Assembly (NCBI GenBank): GCA_046305255.1 | Contig: JBKCCF010000123.1 | Location: 1-7,542 of the forward strand | Length of the DNA: 7,542 nucleotides | Source of the DNA: UBA6136 sp046305255 | Lineage (GTDB): Bacteria; Pseudomonadota; Gammaproteobacteria; Methylococcales; Methylococcaceae | Reading direction: 5' to 3' | Shown here: in pieces, positions 7,101-7,542 of the stretch | Position numbering within the stretch: position 1 is the first letter of the stretch | How the letters are laid out: each line of letters begins with the position of its first letter | Notes under the pieces: generated by a model | Told to the model about the DNA's origin: nothing | Databases searched by the model: none | What the model saw: the letters and a program-made list of their open reading frames with translations, nothing else | Position numbers and translations under genes: made by a program

Positions 7101-7542
7101 ATGTACCGCTGCCCGGCCCTTGTGAAAGTCCAGACCCGGATCGGTCAGGGACTGCGCCACATCGGCCAGCAGCGCGCGCCACAAGGCGGGCTGCCAGCGG
7201 TCCTCTTCCCTGAGGGGAGGGTGCTCGCCCCGGCGAGTGGTCAGGATATCGCGCCCATCCTCCCAGGCCTGCAGCCAGTCTGCCCGATACACCTGATACT
7301 GATCCAGCAGATCGGCCAGTCGTTCCGACAGCTGAAAGCGCTTGCGCAAATCGTCATCGTTTTGCAGGAACCGGCCCAGCGGGGCATACACGGTCTGATG
7401 CACCACCGCCGGCAGCACGCGCATCAGGCGCCAGATCAACCGTGATTTGTCGAAGGGCGAAACCTCCGGCACCTGGTCCCTGCCCAGCACCGCCCGGTAA
7501 ACCTGCCAGAGGAATCGCGACGGCAGGGAGAACTCCAGCCCT
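4176..7542 (-). CDS. recC: RecC, exodeoxyribonuclease V gamma subunit (Chi recognition, strand splitting), 5' end missing
   Basis: 1121 complete codons are visible and the frame stays open to the right edge. A GTG at 7490-7488 is not the true start: upstream in-frame codons give GLEFSLPSRFLWQVYRA, which matches E. coli RecC near residues 59-75. By that alignment about 58 residues are missing. RecC splits the duplex, feeds the strands to RecB and RecD, and scans the 3' strand for Chi. Conserved blocks in order: LADLLDQYQVYRADW (about 7319-7275), GISSLP (7022-7005), NPCQHYWGDI (6941-6912), CHGPQREMEIL (6548-6516), LMPMRAIPF (5666-5640), RVCLLGMNDGAYPR (5636-5595) and GDRSRREDDRYLFLEALLSA (about 5546-5487). 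CHGPQRE sits where an active helicase would have a Walker A, so the ATPase is dead, as in known RecC. The C-terminal part (roughly 5090-4240) fits the nuclease-like fold without a catalytic DYK motif. After the last block aligning with E. coli, about 20 extra residues including a KGKKKK run end the protein. Confidence 0.97.
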   Translation of the reverse strand, partial: GLEFSLPSRFLWQVYRAVLGRDQVPEVSPFDKSRLIWRLMRVLPAVVHQTVYAPLGRFLQNDDDLRKRFQLSERLADLLDQYQVYRADWLQAWEDGRDILTTRRGEHPPLREEDRWQPALWRALLADVAQSLTDPGLDFHKGRAAVHEAFLQRSAAWPDGQIPAGLPQRVMVFGISSLPQQSLEVLAQLGRWGEVIICVPNPCQHYWGDIIPDQDLLRPNPSRQSVRRGWPREIREETLHQHAQPLLAAWGKQGRDFIRLLSEYDSPDAQANYHSHFAALGQPIDLFVANSRATLLEQLQDDILDLRPPDEAKEHAPPVDPRKDRSLRFHVCHGPQREMEILQDQLLDAFNADASLKPRDVIVMVPDIEAYAAHIQAVFGRIGRDDARYLPFTVADQIQRQIDPLLKGLEHLLNLPQSRFGVSEIMDWLEVPAIRDRFGICGTDIPILHRWLQGAHIRWGLHAGQRRSLDLPIADDARTPPQNCWLFGLRRMLVGYALGDTASDWDGIAPYDEIGGLDAALLGPLILFIERLEATWRTLREPAPVAGWCQRFDQLLSDFFSPAASRDAFTLTRLRQVLQEWQTACAEAALSEPLPLSVAGPYWLSLIEDRGLSQRFFGGDIIFATLMPMRAIPFRRVCLLGMNDGAYPRSHPPYDFDLMGRDPRPGDRSRREDDRYLFLEALLSAREHCHISWVGRSITDNSIRPPSILVGQLRDHLQSVWRLSEDFPAKDSLLDYLTTVHHLQPFNPAYFPAEPAKSERFSYALEWQPGPVHSDQETPAALPPLSREEPLTLAELARFLKEPVKAFFRERLKVVFDQDDPATEDIEPFSLNGLQLWKLQHELIDAQREAVDAADASTEDSEARRVHILEERLNHIIRRGELADGGFRQVMHDTLVEPMASLFTAYQAALAEWPVVIEEDEVFTCQITTDQDPVTIADRLGGIRHNRAGDRAWIGLESSNLLDTKSQYRPAIALKHWVRHLAHHLAGGPITTLVFSRKGAITLEPLVPAQAEQLLGEQLRAWYEGMTRPLPFAVDTATAWLREPDGQKARTMYEGGYKQPGEREKDACLRRAFPDYDALIASEEFTTLAHQLIKPLLRAMPVDKGKKKKSTAGTRPAEGDE
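4186..4191 (-). promoter_or_regulatory. Shine-Dalgarno of recB, inside the end of recC
   Basis: Read on the minus strand, AGAAGG lies six bases before the recB ATG at 4179. It sits within the codons for the last residues of RecC (…EGDE). Together with the ATGA stop/start overlap it fixes the recB start and suggests that ribosomes finishing recC initiate recB. Confidence 0.75.
6059..6066 (-). other. Perfect Chi octamer within recC
   Basis: The minus strand reads GCTGGTGG within codons for the RMLVGYALG segment of RecC. It is the same orientation as the copy in recB. Whether it works as Chi depends on this host's RecC reading the E. coli sequence. Confidence 0.5.
6818..6825 (+). other. Perfect Chi octamer on the strand opposite to recC
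   Basis: The plus strand reads GCTGGTGG, so this copy faces the other way from the two at 6059 and 3577. It lies inside recC on the non-coding strand. Its presence may be chance. Confidence 0.45.

Noticed and set aside
7488..7490. GTG as the recC start codon
   Set aside because: The frame continues upstream to the window edge and encodes residues matching E. coli RecC around L64 and W70, so the true start lies outside the window.
442..7542. AddAB or another nuclease-helicase pair instead of RecBC
   Set aside because: RecC has no Walker A and no nuclease DYK motif, and a RecD N-terminus follows recB. This fits RecBCD and not AddAB, whose AddB carries its own nuclease and iron-sulfur cysteines.

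Overview
The window holds one thing: the recC-recB-recD operon of a GC-rich bacterium. All three genes are on the minus strand, so the operon reads from right to left. The proteins resemble the RecBCD type of enterobacteria closely, including the order of conserved blocks and most catalytic or DNA-reading residues. This points to a gammaproteobacterium or a near relative; genus and species cannot be told from this window.

Layout: recC fills 4176-7542 and lacks its 5' end, which lies beyond the right edge. recB (442-4179) is complete at 1245 residues. recD starts at 442 and runs off the left edge, so only its first 147 residues are visible. The genes are packed with no spacers. The recC stop and recB start share ATGA, and the recB stop and recD start share TGATG. 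Each downstream start has a purine-rich Shine-Dalgarno sequence inside the upstream gene. No base in the window is intergenic, so there is no promoter, terminator, RNA gene, insertion sequence or CRISPR array to report. The operon promoter, if it is upstream of recC, is outside the window.

The three proteins should form one heterotrimer that processes double-strand DNA ends. RecB is a 3'-5' helicase with the only nuclease domain. RecD is a 5'-3' helicase, of which only the N-terminal RecC-contacting part is seen. RecC has a helicase-like fold without ATPase motifs; it splits the strands and reads Chi. In the visible part of RecC, every residue known from E. coli to matter for Chi recognition appears to be kept, so the enzyme probably reads the E. 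coli octamer or something very close. Three perfect copies of that octamer occur in the window.

I found no undescribed system. The findings are refinements of a known one: gene order without ptrA, double translational coupling, predicted Chi specificity, and two lineage-variable extensions.
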